Positions 22,668-34,830 are shown, counted from the stretch's first letter. The stretch: 64,000 nt of DNA from Undaria pinnatifida (GCA_012845835.1 JABAKD010000021.1:9280006-9344005); one strand, 5' to 3'. Notes: a model not told the origin generated them from the sequence alone. Numbers and translations are program-made.

Positions 22668-23240
22668 TACACTCAAGCTGTGAGATCGAACTATTTGTCG
22701 ACAATCAACTTTGCAATCTGTGTGTGATACTCCGATCGCGCGTGTCACGGGTTGTTTGTCCTCATTAAGGATGTAGTTCGGCGACTCCCCTGGCAACTAC
22801 AGTGTAGCTATCAGGGTCAACAGGGTGATGTTAGGCAGTCTGTGCGCGGAAACTTTAAATCCCGTTTTTTAGGGGGACAAAGTCTGACAGCTGTGGAAGG
22901 AAATGCATCAGTTTATCAAGTGAATCCTGCAAGTAAGTGGAATGTCCGGTGAGGGGAGGGCGGATTTTTTACGGACGTGGGAGCCTGATTTTGATCAAAA
23001 GAAGGGGGGAGGGGGGGAGGGGGGGGAGGGAACGGGTGGGACAGGTCAATTTGTGCGTGGAAACTATAAATATTTCTTGTGGGGGAGGGGGGGCAATGTC
23101 GCGGGGGGGGCCGGGGGCGGGGGGGAAGGGCTTTAGGGCGCATAGATGCAGGGATTTCCTATACGCGTGGTGCTAGGTCTAGGCGATGGTGCGGGTGGTG
23201 GGGAAGAAGGAAGCGTTGGGGACGGAGGTATACATATATA
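22668..23240 (+). repeat. CACTCC-family interspersed repeat, copy 4
   Basis: The head reads TACACTCAAGCTGTGAGATCG. The body has GTTCGGCGACTCCCC, AACTTTAAATCCCG, CATCAGTTTATCAAGTGAATCC, GGTGAGGGGAGGGCGG and GAGCCTGATTTTGATCAAAAG, then G tracts at 23006-23030 and 23082-23127. It ends with the tail module CGCATAGATGCAGGG...GGTGCTAGGTCTAGGCGATGG, shared with copy 2. About 10% or more of positions differ from copy 3 by eye. Confidence 0.82.
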
Positions 23241-23597
23241 TATATAATCTTTATGAAAGGTAAATTATAGTGGTTTCTAAGGACTTGCAAACACGGAGTG
23301 AACCAAGGGAGAACAATATGGGAGTGTCATAGGTGATTCCGAAACTCACTTTTTTTTCCCTGTAAGAAATTAGCGATTTCTTTTCTTATAGGAAAAAAGC
23401 TCTTTTTTCTGATCTTAAATCAACAGAGCATTACTTGTTGTTGACATTACCTAAGAATAAAAGATGCCCAATTGATGCCGTTGCGCACCTTTTTAAAAAC
23501 CTCTCTTTCTTGAAGTTGAGTTTTTCCGATGGAAGAAATCAATTTCTTCACCAACTCAAAAAAATCTATCTGTATTGATAGGCACATGCTTGTTTCT
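23241..23597. other. Spacer, nothing recognised
   Basis: A/T-rich. A local inverted repeat AAGAAATTAGCGATTTCTT and several TTTTTT runs are the only structure seen. Confidence 0.4.
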
Positions 23598-24081
23598 GGT
23601 ACGATTTCGTATAAAATAGTAGTGTCTGCCGCAGCTTTCCGCGTTACCGATACGATTTCGTACCAAAAATGGCTGTATTTTGTACTGTTCGCAAATTAAT
23701 TAGTTGTGGTACGACATCGTAGCAGCGCGGCGACACTAGGTACGACATCGTACTGGAAGTGGATACATTTGGCCAAATTGGTACGAAATCGTACTCGCAA
23801 CTTATTGCCGGAGGGTACGAAATCATTGCGGCAACTTCCGAGCGGTACGAAGACGTGCAAGAAACAGGCCGAAGGACCAAAATTGTTGGTTCGACGCTTA
23901 ACACCGACCTCGTCACAAAGTTAAACGGAAATGTCGCTGGCACGAATTTGAAATGAAAAATGCCGAACAAGACAAAATCGTACCAGCAGCGATGTTGCTG
24001 TTAGTTCGGCGATGCTCTTTGGGTAATGTTTCACATCGATTCAACTTCGTTTTCGGCCTGTTTGTGGTGCAGAATCGTACC
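23598..24081. repeat. Cluster of GTACGA(N)nTCGTAC palindromes
   Basis: Within 484 bases the palindrome GGTACGAAATCGTAC and its variants occur at 23598, 23649, 23708, 23739 and 23780. Half-sites occur at 23813, 23844, 23975 and 24073. The core is TACGA plus 2-3 bases plus TCGTA. Spacing is irregular (about 30-130 bases), so this is not a tandem satellite. The surrounding sequence is not repeated. The cluster looks like a set of binding sites or a residue of repeated insertions, but I cannot say for what. A matching site occurs at 21532. Confidence 0.75.
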
Positions 24082-24365
24082 AACTACCGGTAGTTTGCCC
24101 CATTTCTCCTACGAATTCGTTCTATCTGTGTATATGGTAGACGTGTGCGTGATGCGCCCTCTAGAAATAGCTTTATTTATCTGATATAGTCTAATATGGG
24201 CGATTTGTTTTTGAGTGATCCACTACATTTTTACCAGGTATTTTTTTTTGCGGTACACCAACAGGGTGATCCACCAGTCATTTCATATTTTTTTGTGGTC
24301 ACCTAATAATGCGGTGACCCGTTACCCTTTTTTTCCCTCGGTGAGATCACGTAAGGCCTACTATT

Positions 24366-24507
24366 ATGGAAACATTTTGGGCGATTATTTCTGCCGATTA
24401 TTTTTGTAGTTTTGAGGCTCCAGACCAGAAATAATGATGGAAACATTTTGAGCGATTATTTCTGCTGATTATTTTTGTAGTTTTGAGGCTCCAGACCAGG
24501 AATAACT
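24366..24507. repeat. 71-bp tandem duplication
   Basis: Two copies (24366-24436 and 24437-24507) of a unit that begins ATGGAAACATTTTG and ends CCAGACCAG.AATAA. They differ at a handful of positions, so this is a fairly recent duplication. Confidence 0.85.
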
Positions 24508-24654
24508 GCATCAAAAATATGGGGCGTCCATTAGAATATATATGGCTTCTGATTTTCGGAAAGTGGTTAAATTTTGAATTTTGAATTGGTAGGTCTTGTT
24601 TCGCCGTTTGCCTTTATTTTAGAAATCTGACACGTTCACTGTCGCTGGCGACGT

Positions 24655-25105
24655 TAGGTCACCACCGCATCTGCTGCTCTCCCTGCTGCTGTGCTGCTGC
24701 TGTGCTGCTGGTGTGCTGCTGTTGTGGTGTGCCTGTGGTGGTTTTGATGGGGTGCTGCAGCTGTTGTCGCGTTTGTGTGAAGCGTAAGCTCTGTCTCGCT
24801 CACAACAAGCGCGGTATGCTGTCGTAGGTGTGTTTGTGATTCTTCGTTGTAGGTGATGGTGACGTGTACAGCTGACAGAGTATGATGCCAGGTACTGCTG
24901 CTGTGCTGCTGCTGTAATGCTGGTGTGGTGCTGGTGCGGTGTGCCTGTGGTAGTTTCGATGGTGGTGCTGCTGCGGCTGTCGCGTTTGTGTGGGGACCAA
25001 GCTCTGTCTAGCACATAACAAGCGCGGTATGTTGTTGTAGGTGTGTTTGTGATTCTTTGTTGCAGGTGTACAGCAGACAGGTATCATACCAGGTACAGTA
25101 CAGGC
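24655..25105. repeat. CTG-rich tandem repeat, unit ~230 bp
   Basis: Two units share CTGCTG runs, then GTGTGCCTGTGGT, TGTCGCGTTTGTGTG, AAGCTCTGTCT, ACAAGCGCGGTATG, GTAGGTGTGTTTGTGATTCTT, and a partial third start (GGTGTACAG). The units lie at about 24665-24895 and 24896-25080. Frames on the - strand (to 131 codons) are Thr/His/Gln-rich products of the repeat and not genes. Confidence 0.75.
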
Positions 25106-25218
25106 AGTGGTGACATGAGATACTTGGTACGACGTAGCATCCAAACGTCAAAAAGTCCCAGTTCTGAGAGGTTGGAAGAGATGTTATTTCTGGGCTCAGA
25201 AACCACCAAATTGCTATG

Positions 25219-25853
25219 AACAAGTGAAAAATATCATCTTCTCACCAGCCAGACCTAAGGCGCACTGATAGACATACAACGATCCTCTCGCAAAACACCT
25301 CAAACAGAAGTTTCAAGAACTGCCCCGACCCCAAAATCACGACAAATAGGCACGACGAACCAGCATAAATTCCACACCTATCTCTCTACATATCACCTCG
25401 GACCTTTCATACCCAATGGGTGTAGTTACAACAAACAAAGTGACAGTTACGGCTCGACCCAGTCTACGGTAGGGGGGTCCCTTTTCGGGCCTTGAATTTC
25501 AGTGGCTAGGGGTCACTCGCGCGAGTAACCCCTTTGTTATTTTGCGATTTTACGTTTTCTTTATGTTATATATTGACGAAATCGATCCGCAATGCAAAGG
25601 TAATCTAAGCTGCTCCAAAACAACTGTCTAAACCTTTTTCATCCTTGAGGTACAGAGCCACTCGTGCGAGTAACTCAAACACACCAGTGAAAACGGGGGT
25701 ACCCCCCCTACCGTAGCCTTGGTCGCTCGTGGATATTAAGGTATCCCAAATCTGATATCGAATCCAGTATCGTAGACGGTATGAAAATACCGCATTTTAC
25801 AATCCATACTTACAACAAGTGAAAAGTAACATCTCACCAGCCAGACCTGAAAC
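25219..25853 (+). repeat. ~324-bp satellite, left part of array
   Basis: Nearly two units of the satellite that continues at 40537. Unit starts (ACAACAAGTGAAAAA..CAGCCAGACCTRA) lie at about 25219 and 25811, and the first unit is lengthened by the 269-bp MITE at 25456. Without that insertion and its 4-base duplication the spacing would be 319 bases. The array resumes after the 14.7-kb LTR element, whose TSD AAAC lies inside the sequence CCAGACCTGAAACCCACTGG. Confidence 0.85.
25456..25724. mobile_element. Short TIR element (MITE-like), copy 2, inserted in satellite
   Basis: Terminal inverted repeats GACCCAGTCTACGGTAGGGG and, on the other strand, GACCAAGGCTACGGTAGGGG. The element is flanked by GCTC on both sides (25452-25455 and 25725-25728). 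Deleting it with one GCTC restores the satellite sequence TACGGCTCGTGGATATTAAGG, which proves the insertion. Subterminal CACTCGCGCGAGTAA and CACTCGTGCGAGTAA repeats match those of the 14681 copy. Its 269 bases hold no coding capacity. Confidence 0.88.
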
Positions 25854-26262
25854 TGTAATGGAGTGCTCTCCGTAGAAGGATAGCTTTATAGATTCGACGT
25901 GAAGCCATGTCATGGTTGAGGTGAAACCACGTGACTTTAGATGCCACATTCACGCCAAGGCCATCATAGATGAGCGATAATGTAGGTGACGATGATGGGA
26001 CAAGCAGGACGCCCCACACCTCACTACCTGCTCTACCTGCTCTACCAGCTGTACCTGCTATACTTGCTCTGCCCTGCACTACCGTGTGCCAAGGGCCTGT
26101 GTTGTCTGTCTTTTAGAGTCCAATGAAGAGGAAGTAATGTATAAGCTTTTGAGTCTATCCAACGAGCCATGAGGAGAGACCAAACAAGGGCACCGGAACC
26201 CATGAGGAGCACGCTTCCCAACACCGACCAACCACGCATCCCCCACTCGGAGTACCACCACA
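25854..26262 (+). repeat. LARD 5' LTR
   Basis: 409 bases, TG...CA ends, preceded by the duplication AAAC. It carries a CTACCTGCTCTACCTGCTCTACCAGCT run of near-tandem ACCTGCT words (about 26031-26063). It is the left twin of 40128-40536. Confidence 0.92.
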
Positions 26263-26264
26263 AT

Positions 26265-26275
26265 TGGCGACGTCG
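26265..26275 (+). promoter_or_regulatory. Candidate primer-binding site of the LARD
   Basis: TGGCGACGTCG begins two bases inside the 5' LTR end. A PBS starts with TGG, the complement of the CCA tail of a tRNA. The tRNA cannot be named from this short match. This is an inference from position and the TGG start only. Confidence 0.5.
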
Positions 26276-29200
26276 TAGCAGTAAACGTGTCGACCTTGGG
26301 CTTCGTGACCTTCTCCCCGGTGCTCTTCTCTCCCCAAGGCAAGCTCTTTTCGCCTTTCATAGCTTTGCATTTTACTTTCGCTCTTTTATTTTTGGTAGTT
26401 TTTATTTTTTACTTTTTTTTGCTTTTCCTCTCGTATTTTAACATACTCCCTTTCATCCAGTAGCGAACTTGGTTATCTGTTCGTCTCCTATCCGCAAACC
26501 ACGGGCCTCTCCAGGCCTCTACTATGCGACGGACTTGTTGAGTCTGCAGCTACCACGGCTTTGCGCAGCAGTTTTTCGAAATATTGTCTTCCCGTGCTCT
26601 CTCTTCGTGGGACACTAATATGACAATCGAACGAAGAAAATGCTCCCCTATTATTTTTGTTTTGGTGCTATGGTCTATTCAGTTGTCTTCACCTCTTTTC
26701 CACTCCAAAAGCGTTCCCACTCTAATTCCACGTGGTTTGTGCCCATGTTGGGAGTCCTGTCCAGACGAATACCCCGCCAGGTTCCCTTAATAAAACCTTG
26801 TGGGAAATTTCGCAGTTGGACCCCCTGTGAGCTGTTTGCACTCGACTAATTCGAGTGGCCGGCTCCGTTGAACCACACCTTACTACTGTACCGTGTCGTT
26901 ACGGAATAGGGGTACATGTGCAATAGTTTGCTCTACCACACCCCCCCGAGTACGAGTTGCGCGCTTCGGATGAAGGCAATGACTCGCCCTTGTTCTCTCT
27001 CCTACTTTTGGTCATCCCCTCGCATTTCTGCTAAATTATTAATTGATCTATATTATAGACACAGCAGGCCTGCAGTAGTAGTGCGTGACTATTTCTTGGG
27101 TTTCGTTTTTTAGCTGAACCATGTTTGGGTTTTGGTTTCTTGGCATATTTTTACCAGGTACCAGCACGCTGTGTGCTTTAACCTTTCGAGCATTGCATCT
27201 CCGACCCACAGCCTATGAGACACTCCACCTTTATGTGGGTTCGCTCACCGTACGGCTCATGTATTCGTATAGGCCCGCTTTTCGTAATTCTCGTTTCTTT
27301 TCTTTTTTTTTTTCTGCCCGCATACTTTGCCGGTGGTGTCATTTTTACGGCGTGTGATTGGCATCGGGTACGACGTATTAGTAAAATTTTTGCTTGCGTA
27401 CCTTTGGTGAGACAGCGGCTCATCATAGATAATTTGCGTACCTCGTACACAGCATAGCAGTGGTACGTACACACGTATGGGTTGACACGTACCTTTCGGG
27501 CGTGGCACACCCCCATAATGGTAGCATACCTACCCCCCTCACCAGGTACGGAGTTGTACCGAGTCTGACTCCCAGGGTTTTAGGCCTGCATGCACGGTTG
27601 CGTCTTGTCCTGAGATACTCCCGGTAGTACCCCGTTTCCACCGCCATCCCAAAGTCGTTTTGGTTTGCCCCTGGTTTGTTTGTTCTTTTGTTTCGATGCA
27701 TTTCCCTTGTTTGCTTTATTGATAGCTACTTTGTTTTCTTGTTTCTTGCATGGTTAACAAGCACGTACGAGTAACTGCTGCTTAAATTTGTCATGGGGAA
27801 TTACTACTTGTACTGTTTTTTTTTTTTTTTCTCGTGCAAACTTTCGTTTTGTTTTTATACACTGGTGGTGTCGCACGTACCATCTCTCCAGTTAAAGACA
27901 TATCGTACGCGGCGGACCCTACACTGCTATGGCGAAATTACCGTTGTCCAGTGTGCAATTCTTACCAGCTTATGACGTACAGAGCTCTATGTTGCCGTTT
28001 GTCACCATGCTACTGTTTAGCGCACACTTCGTACATTTCGGCCATTTCATCGCATCTACGCTGTTAAATATTTGACAAAATACTGCTGTAGTACGTGTAT
28101 CTCGCCAGCCTTCTGTCATACACAGGCTTTATGCTGCCTTAATTTGTCAGGATACTAGTGTCATATATGTGAATTCCGTCGGTTTTGTCTCACGCACGGC
28201 CCCTTATGCTGCTCACATCATCCGAAATGCTGCAGTGACCGTGTCTCTTACTTACCAGTTTTAAGCTATATATGGGCTCTATCATGCCCATACGCTTCTG
28301 CTGTAAGAGCATTTTGCCAGTTTATTTGTCGTGCCCGAGCTCTACGCTGTCTAATATTGGATTATCCCCCCCCCGCGTTCGGCAAGCTTTTTACGCCATA
28401 ACAAAAGGAGGCTCTACGCTAACAGTGTTTTTTGCGACAAAAAGCATCGAAGTCCCTCGCATCTGCCCCATCTCGTATGATGAAGTGGAGTAGACGCTGC
28501 TGAGATTTGCCCGATTTTTGTCACCCGACCGAGTTTACTTTTCCCCGTTTCTGGTGATACAGGGTAGATGATGCCCTAATTTCAACGCATTTTCCGCTTC
28601 ATTTTTAGGATAACGCAGGATCTATTCTGCTCAAAATTGTAACGTTGCTGCGCAAGCTTGAAAGTCAACAACTGTTTTTTTTTTTACTCTTCATTTTTTT
28701 GGTTTGCAGGCATTCATTTCTGCTGTTAGTTCCTTGACAATAATTTTGCGAGTGACCACGGGAAATGCCCCCCCTCCGTTTCTATGCCGCACGTGTTGCT
28801 TTCATCACGCTGGCGCACATCTCGTCTTGAAAAAATGGTCGTGCAACCATGATCGTCTTGTCACGAGCATCAACACGCGCTGCACATGATGTTGACTTAC
28901 ACAATTGACAATGATTGTGCTCTGTCACGGTGCATTATTTTTTTTTAGGCGTTTCAACACCAGAATGCGCGAACGGCGGTATTACATGTCGAACATCCCA
29001 CTATATCATATTACTACTATTTTATAAAATCCTCTCACGGTGCACTGTGTTTTATTTGGAAACATCTGTGAAGGTGGAGACTCCACGTGCCACGAGCCTC
29101 GTCAATACGCTCAATACCCCACGCGTGTTTGAGCTATTTTTATGAGGCTTACGTTTTTGCTGTTACGCACCCCCGACCTGATGCAGCGTTGGAGTGATCC

Positions 29201-29599
29201 GAACTGTATCAAGATCGTGCTTGAGCAAAAATACGGTTGAGTAAAACCGCACCCCGAGTGCGTCGCGCTCCGAGTGCCATCTCTCTCCCTTTTTCACGAG
29301 TATCCTACGTGTGTTACACGGAACCCCCCCCGGTATTTTTATAAACAGTGCACCCCCGAAGTATACCGTCATTTTTAGGTCCGGATTTTTGCTTCGGAAA
29401 CCTCAAACATAGCTTAGGTTATCGACGGGTACAAGAGGTACACATAGTTTCCGTGTTGTAAGGTCTGATTTTGTTTTGTTTTGGACTGGATAACTCGGTG
29501 GTTCTAACCATCTCCCGAGCACCACGCTCCTCCCCCGGGAATATCTACAATCATCCATCACCCTCCGGTCTTCTTGGTGACGTTCGAAAACTACCTGTA
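26276..29599 (+). other. LARD interior, T-rich part 1
   Basis: Long runs of T and TC words on the + strand and no coding motif. Tetranucleotide-like TTTT/CTTT tracts recur (26384-26420, 27300-27313, 27815-27830, 28677-28684). Short frames in all phases are compositional. Compare 35.8-40.1 kb, which has the same bias. Confidence 0.6.
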
Positions 29600-32500
29600 C
29601 TGCATCCTACCCCTCTACTCCGGTGCGTGCGATACCTCCCTATCCATTCCGGACCAACATGGATCCCCCCCCAACCTTTGCGGTAAATCCCGCAACAACC
29701 AGGACCCAACCCCTAAACCCTCACAATGAACAATGTGCTTCGCGTTCTTCTCCTGCTGTAGCCATGGGTGGTACAGTCACAGTGAAGGACCTTGACATTC
29801 TGTCCGATAAAATCGAAATAATGCCCGGAGCGCATTTTTGCGGCCAGGGTCGTTGACGGCATTTCCACCACCGCCACTGACCCCGACCCATTCCAGTCAA
29901 ACCGGATCCCTCGACGTTTGGTACGGCCACCTTACACGCCGATACTAGGAGGACGGATCCCTCTACGAGAGACGCCCACCTGGTGCGACTGCGATTTTTT
30001 TTTAGCGCCTAAGGGCAAGAGGTTATTTTTTTTCCCGTGGGGGAGCGCAACAACGCCGCAAGTACAGCGACGACTACCACAGCGTGTATCGCCGAAGCGG
30101 CACCCATCAGGCCAGTGCCGCGGTGGTTACCGAATATCATGCCACCGCGACTACAGCCCTTTGTGCCCCGCCCCCTCCATCTGAGCCACGACTACCGTCC
30201 CAACCGACACGTTGCTGCTCACATCCCAACCCCGGCTCCCATAGCCGCCCACCCCACGCGGCCGCGTCTATCACCACAAAGGGTTTTCGCCCGCCCTTCA
30301 CCGCGCTTAACCCCGTGCGCCCGATCGCCCCTGCTTTTGTTTGCTGGTACTTGCTCACAACTGCATCCGGCGCGCCCACGGTCTCGACCGGGCGGCACCC
30401 AAAGACACCCCTGGGTGCGGTAAAATATTTTTTCGGTTATTGGCTACGTCGTACCTACCCAACTACGACTCATGTCGGCATCGTTAGACGGTTCGTCTGC
30501 GGTAATCTGCCGGTTCGATCGATTTCCTTGAAATTCCGAACCCCCCCCCCGCCGCTACTATAGTTGTCAAAACGGCCACAGAGCCGCCAAACCAACCTTG
30601 TTGCTGCATTGCCCAATACGCCCCCAAGCCCCAGCACCCACCTCCCGTGAACCCACAGCTTGAAAACGCCGCACACGCCCTCCCCAACCAGCCCCCCCCA
30701 AAACAAACGCCGCACGCACCCCCTCCCGCATCACCTACTCCTCGGGTCAAGACCACTGTTCTTCTCCGACTACCACCTACACCACCATTCTCCTCCGCCT
30801 AACACCTACCTCACCGATATTAACCGTTGTAACAGAGACAGCAAGGTCGCCCAACGACGCAGACGCCATCCTATCCGTAGTGGCCGCGACGGCGGTCGCG
30901 ACCACCCGGATTGTGACGCCCACGACGCCTGCGTCTGACTCACGAACCGCAAAAAGTGGTGGCTCGCAACCACCACATATTGCGATACGGGACACAACCT
31001 ACGACGAGCATCATTGTCAACTACCTGGCCATCGAGTACCACTTCGCTGGCTTTCGGGCGTTCTCCTTGACGTCTGCATCATGCCGGCGGCACTCTCCCA
31101 CTGTAGCAACACCGCTACGCCTCTGGTGCGCTCAACCCAGGTATGGGCATACTTCAGGATATTGGTTTTTACTTTTGGTATTTGCGGAAACGCGCGGACC
31201 GTAAACCCGGCGCTATTACCCGGCAATAACCCGCGACAACCAACGCCGCTCGTTATAATTGCCGTGACACCATATTTTTGGGTCGAAAGCGCCATGATCG
31301 CCTTTCTTCCTCGGGAAACTGCTGAGACAACGACGACAACATCGACAGCAACAGCGTGGCCTGCCGATACCCATTGCGGCAAAAATCCCTGGACGCTACA
31401 CGCTGATCAACCGATACAGCACTACCAGCACCAGGCCATCTAATTGCGGGACGAGGTTCCAGCTTCAACTTATCAAGAACGAGCTCCACCGACGCCCCCG
31501 CCCCCCAACAATCTACCTCCCCCGTCCAGCCCCATACATGCGATATCGCTTGTCCAAACCTGATCCCCTTGTTCTAGCGATGGTCTTGAGGTGTGGGTAC
31601 GAGGAGGCCAAGACGTCGAGCCCTACTGGGATGCTCCACTCGACGCCTTCCACCGATGAGCAACGCTACTTGCCGAAGACCACGGCTACCGGCGGTTCCG
31701 GACTACAGCACGAAACTTCTGCTTCCAATTCCGGGGCATCGCATCCTGAGCCCGCCTCGCCTATTAATCGGCGGCTTCACCCTCGCTCGTCCTAGGACGT
31801 GCGCGTTTCTCAGTGACAACGTTGGGCCCGCGAACGAAGGATTCCCACTCGCTGCCACAGTGTTGACAGCACCACTGCCCCTGGACCCAAGGGACAGTCC
31901 CGTCATGACGACGGAAGACTCGCGATCATAGTTGACCAGGACATGCCCTGAGCCCCCTGCCCCGTCTTCCCCGCAACCCTCGTGGATTGCGTGGACACGG
32001 ACCACAGGTACGGCATTTCCTAGCAAGTTGTATCCTGCTCATCCAACGCCGCTTGGAGACAGGACCTCCAGGGTATCTTCACCCCGCTCCTTTAAACGCC
32101 ACCCACGGAGACCCTCCAAGAGCCTCGGTGATGCAATACCGAGACTCCCTTTGCGATCACGTTAACCCAGCCGCGCATGTTCTCTAGATCAGCCAGCTGC
32201 ACCCTCGCCATCGCCACGCGACAGTCTTACAGACAGCCGCAACTGACCACTACTTGGCGACTCACCGCAGCCAGCCTACACCGGACTACCTCTTCTGGGA
32301 TGTTCAACCTTTAGCAGTGCCACCCTTTTGGATTCTTCTTCTACGGGTTTTTCTTATCACCGTGTGGAGTAGTTTCCGACATCGCCCGATACCGACATTT
32401 TGAGCGACACCACGACCCCGTAGCTCACCCGGCTTCGACCAGGTATCAGAACCGTTCCTAGGACCAATCATGGACATTGGTTTCGAGGCCAACAAACGCC

Positions 32501-33479
32501 GGAGCTCCTCCTTCATTACCTACCTGGGACAATGGTTCCGAGGCCGACAAACGCTGGAAACTATTCCCGCACCACCACCCAACAAACCTCGACATCTACC
32601 ACCGCCCTCCCAGTTCGTATCTCTAGCTTCGGCAACGGTACACCCGAGACTGGCAATCCCATCTATAGGCAAAAGCAATAACCGCTTTATTCGGTTGGCA
32701 GCCGCCTTTTTCCCATAACCCGCCGCGTTGCAAACGAGTCATCCCTTTCCGGTCTCGGCATTTCTCACCGAACCCTCCTCCTACCGACCTCGTTCCGACC
32801 CTTTCCATCGCGACAGAACAACTCTGCCGCCCCCCCCCCTTCAACGCGACCGGTTTCCACGGAACCCCTCTGTCCCGGCCCCCTCCATCACCACCGAGGC
32901 GCACCTGCCGAATCCCCCAAGCCGTTCTCCACCCCGACGTGTTACCGCAGAGTCGCCTTGCTCCGGTCTCCGCCGACCCTCTGGAGGAAGCAACCGCCCT
33001 CCCGCTCAAGGTCTGGTTAGTTCTCATTTCGACACACGATGGACCCCCTACCGCCCCCTTTTGACGGCTACCCTGGCCCAAACCATCCCGCCTGTTCCAG
33101 GCCACCGACGGTACCTCCCGGCCAACTTTTCCGTTTACCCACCAGCGTGCCCTGGTTTCCCCCAACCACAACAAACCCGCGGTTTATCGCTCCCGACCCA
33201 GCTCTTAGCTACTCCTTCATTAACCGATCCTTGCCACCAACGGCCCTTCAGCTTTCCTCCACGACACAGCCACAGACGACCCCGACTGATTCTGCTTCCG
33301 TTGCCAGTGAACACCGAACAGTTCCCCTCCAACCTAACGGTCGCGAACCCCCATCCGACACCAATACCGCCACCCCCCTTTTACCTCAACAACCCTGTAG
33401 GTTCACCACCTGAACCTAGGCATCTCTGTGACGCCGCTGTCGCCACCCCCCCCTGCCCTAACATTCGAATAGGTTTACC
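29600..33479 (+). other. LARD interior, C-rich part
   Basis: Strongly C-rich + strand with CCACC, CCGCC and CCCC words. Because stop codons are rare in such sequence, several long + strand frames appear (30084-30563, 30880-31443, 32728-33783). All translate to Pro/Thr/Ser-rich low-complexity sequence without a domain. I do not call them genes. A gag of unusual composition cannot be excluded. Confidence 0.6.
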
Positions 33480-33990
33480 ATCTTTGGTTTTGTTCCTTTC
33501 CGGTTATGACCTCTTCGAGCCGAGCATCGGCTTGGGTGGGCTCGTTCCCCCGTCCCTCCCAACCCACCACCACATTCCGCCGCTCCCATTTTCTGAGTTG
33601 GAGTTTTTTTTTTTTTCCGGTTATGAGCGTTTCGAACCGACTATCGGTTGGGGTGGGCTCGCTACATCTCCTCTACGACCCACCTCTACCATTCCACCGC
33701 CCTCTTTTTCCGAGTTTGTTATTTTTTTTTTTCGCCTCGGGCTCATGAACCTCCCGAGCCTGGTACGTACGGGACCTTTTTAGCCAGAAATCGGGCCCTT
33801 CCACGGCCTCTTCGCTGCCCACGTCGAAAGATGTCAGCATCCCATCCCGGGTATCGTTTTGGGTGGGCTAGTCCCCCCTCCCTTTCGACTCACCATCACT
33901 ATCCGCCCCCATCCACCGGCGACGCGCAAACCGCGCACCCTTCCTGTTAGGCATTGACTTGGGTGGGCTCAAACCCCCTCCCTCCTGCCC
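33480..33990 (+). repeat. LARD interior, ~115-130-bp degenerate tandem repeat
   Basis: The phrase CGGTTATGA..T(C/T)TTCGA, followed by CGGTTGGGGTGGGCTCG or a variant, recurs at about 33499, 33619, 33861 and 33955 (the last two reduced to TTGGGTGGGCT). It alternates with CCCTCCC..CCCACCACCA words and T tracts. Confidence 0.65.
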
Positions 33991-34377
33991 CATGCACCAC
34001 GATTCGCTGGTAATACTTTCGGCAACCCACCGTTGCGGACCATACCAAAACATTCCGACGAGCCCTTCTCCGCCTTAAAACCTCCGTCGGGTCTATTTCG
34101 GCCCATGACATCACCTTCGGTCCGCTAGCCAGCTCCGAGAAAGGCGCCGAGGACGCTGGCGCTCCTCCTGGATCGGCTTTCATGCCGTCCTTCGTTCTCC
34201 CCAGCGCCCACCATTGGCGCATCCCTTTTTGGCCCTTCTCATTCTTCGTCGGACCATTACTTTCCCGGAGCCGTCATCGCTCCACAGCCGTCGCTGGAAA
34301 CTGTGGACTGCCCTTCCGACTACGGTTTTTCTCGCCAGTACCTGTGGCTAAACTTCCAAGATCATCGAACCCCCCCC

Positions 34378-34830
34378 ATCGCCGCGCGAACACCGCGACC
34401 AGAGCTCCATCGTCACCTGAGCTTCGCCGTCAGCTGAGCTTTGCCACTAGAGCTCCGTCGTCACCTGAGCTTCGTCGTCACCTGAGCATTGCCACCAGAG
34501 CTCCATCGTCACCTGAGCTTCGCCGTCACCTGAGCTTCGCGACCAGACCTCCACGTTCACCGGAGTTCCACCTTTCACCAGAGCTTCGACGTCGCCTGAG
34601 CTTCGCCGTCACCTGAGCTTCAAGACCAGAGCTCCACGCTTACCGGAGTTCCACCTTTTACCAGAGCTTCGTCGTCACCCGAGCTTCAAGCCCAGAAATC
34701 CACCTTTTTCAGAGCTCCAGTTTCGATAGAGCTTCGTCGTCACCTGTACTTCGCGACCGCAGCTCCTCCTGCACGGAGATTCGTCGTCACCCGTCGTCAC
34801 CCGAGCTTCGCGACCAGAGCTCCACTTTTT
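34378..34830 (+). repeat. LARD minisatellite, GAGCTTCG/CACCTGAGCTTCG units
   Basis: A string of 15-33-base units built from TCACCTGAGCTTCGCCG, AGAGCTCCATCG and ACCAGAGCTCC, degenerating to the right. The translated pattern (PELRRHLS) in 34182-34616 is this repeat. Confidence 0.85.

Noticed and set aside
23598-24081. CRISPR-like array
   Set aside because: Repeats are short palindromes at irregular spacing, spacers are unequal, and the context is eukaryotic.
30084-31443. Frames of 159 and 187 codons in the LARD interior
   Set aside because: Same compositional reason. No gag motif, zinc knuckle or protease site was seen.
32728-33783. 351-codon + strand frame
   Set aside because: It lies in C-rich sequence where stops are rare. 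The translation is Pro/Ser/Thr-rich low complexity with no domain, and it is interrupted by T tracts and tandem repeats. It is more likely compositional than coding.
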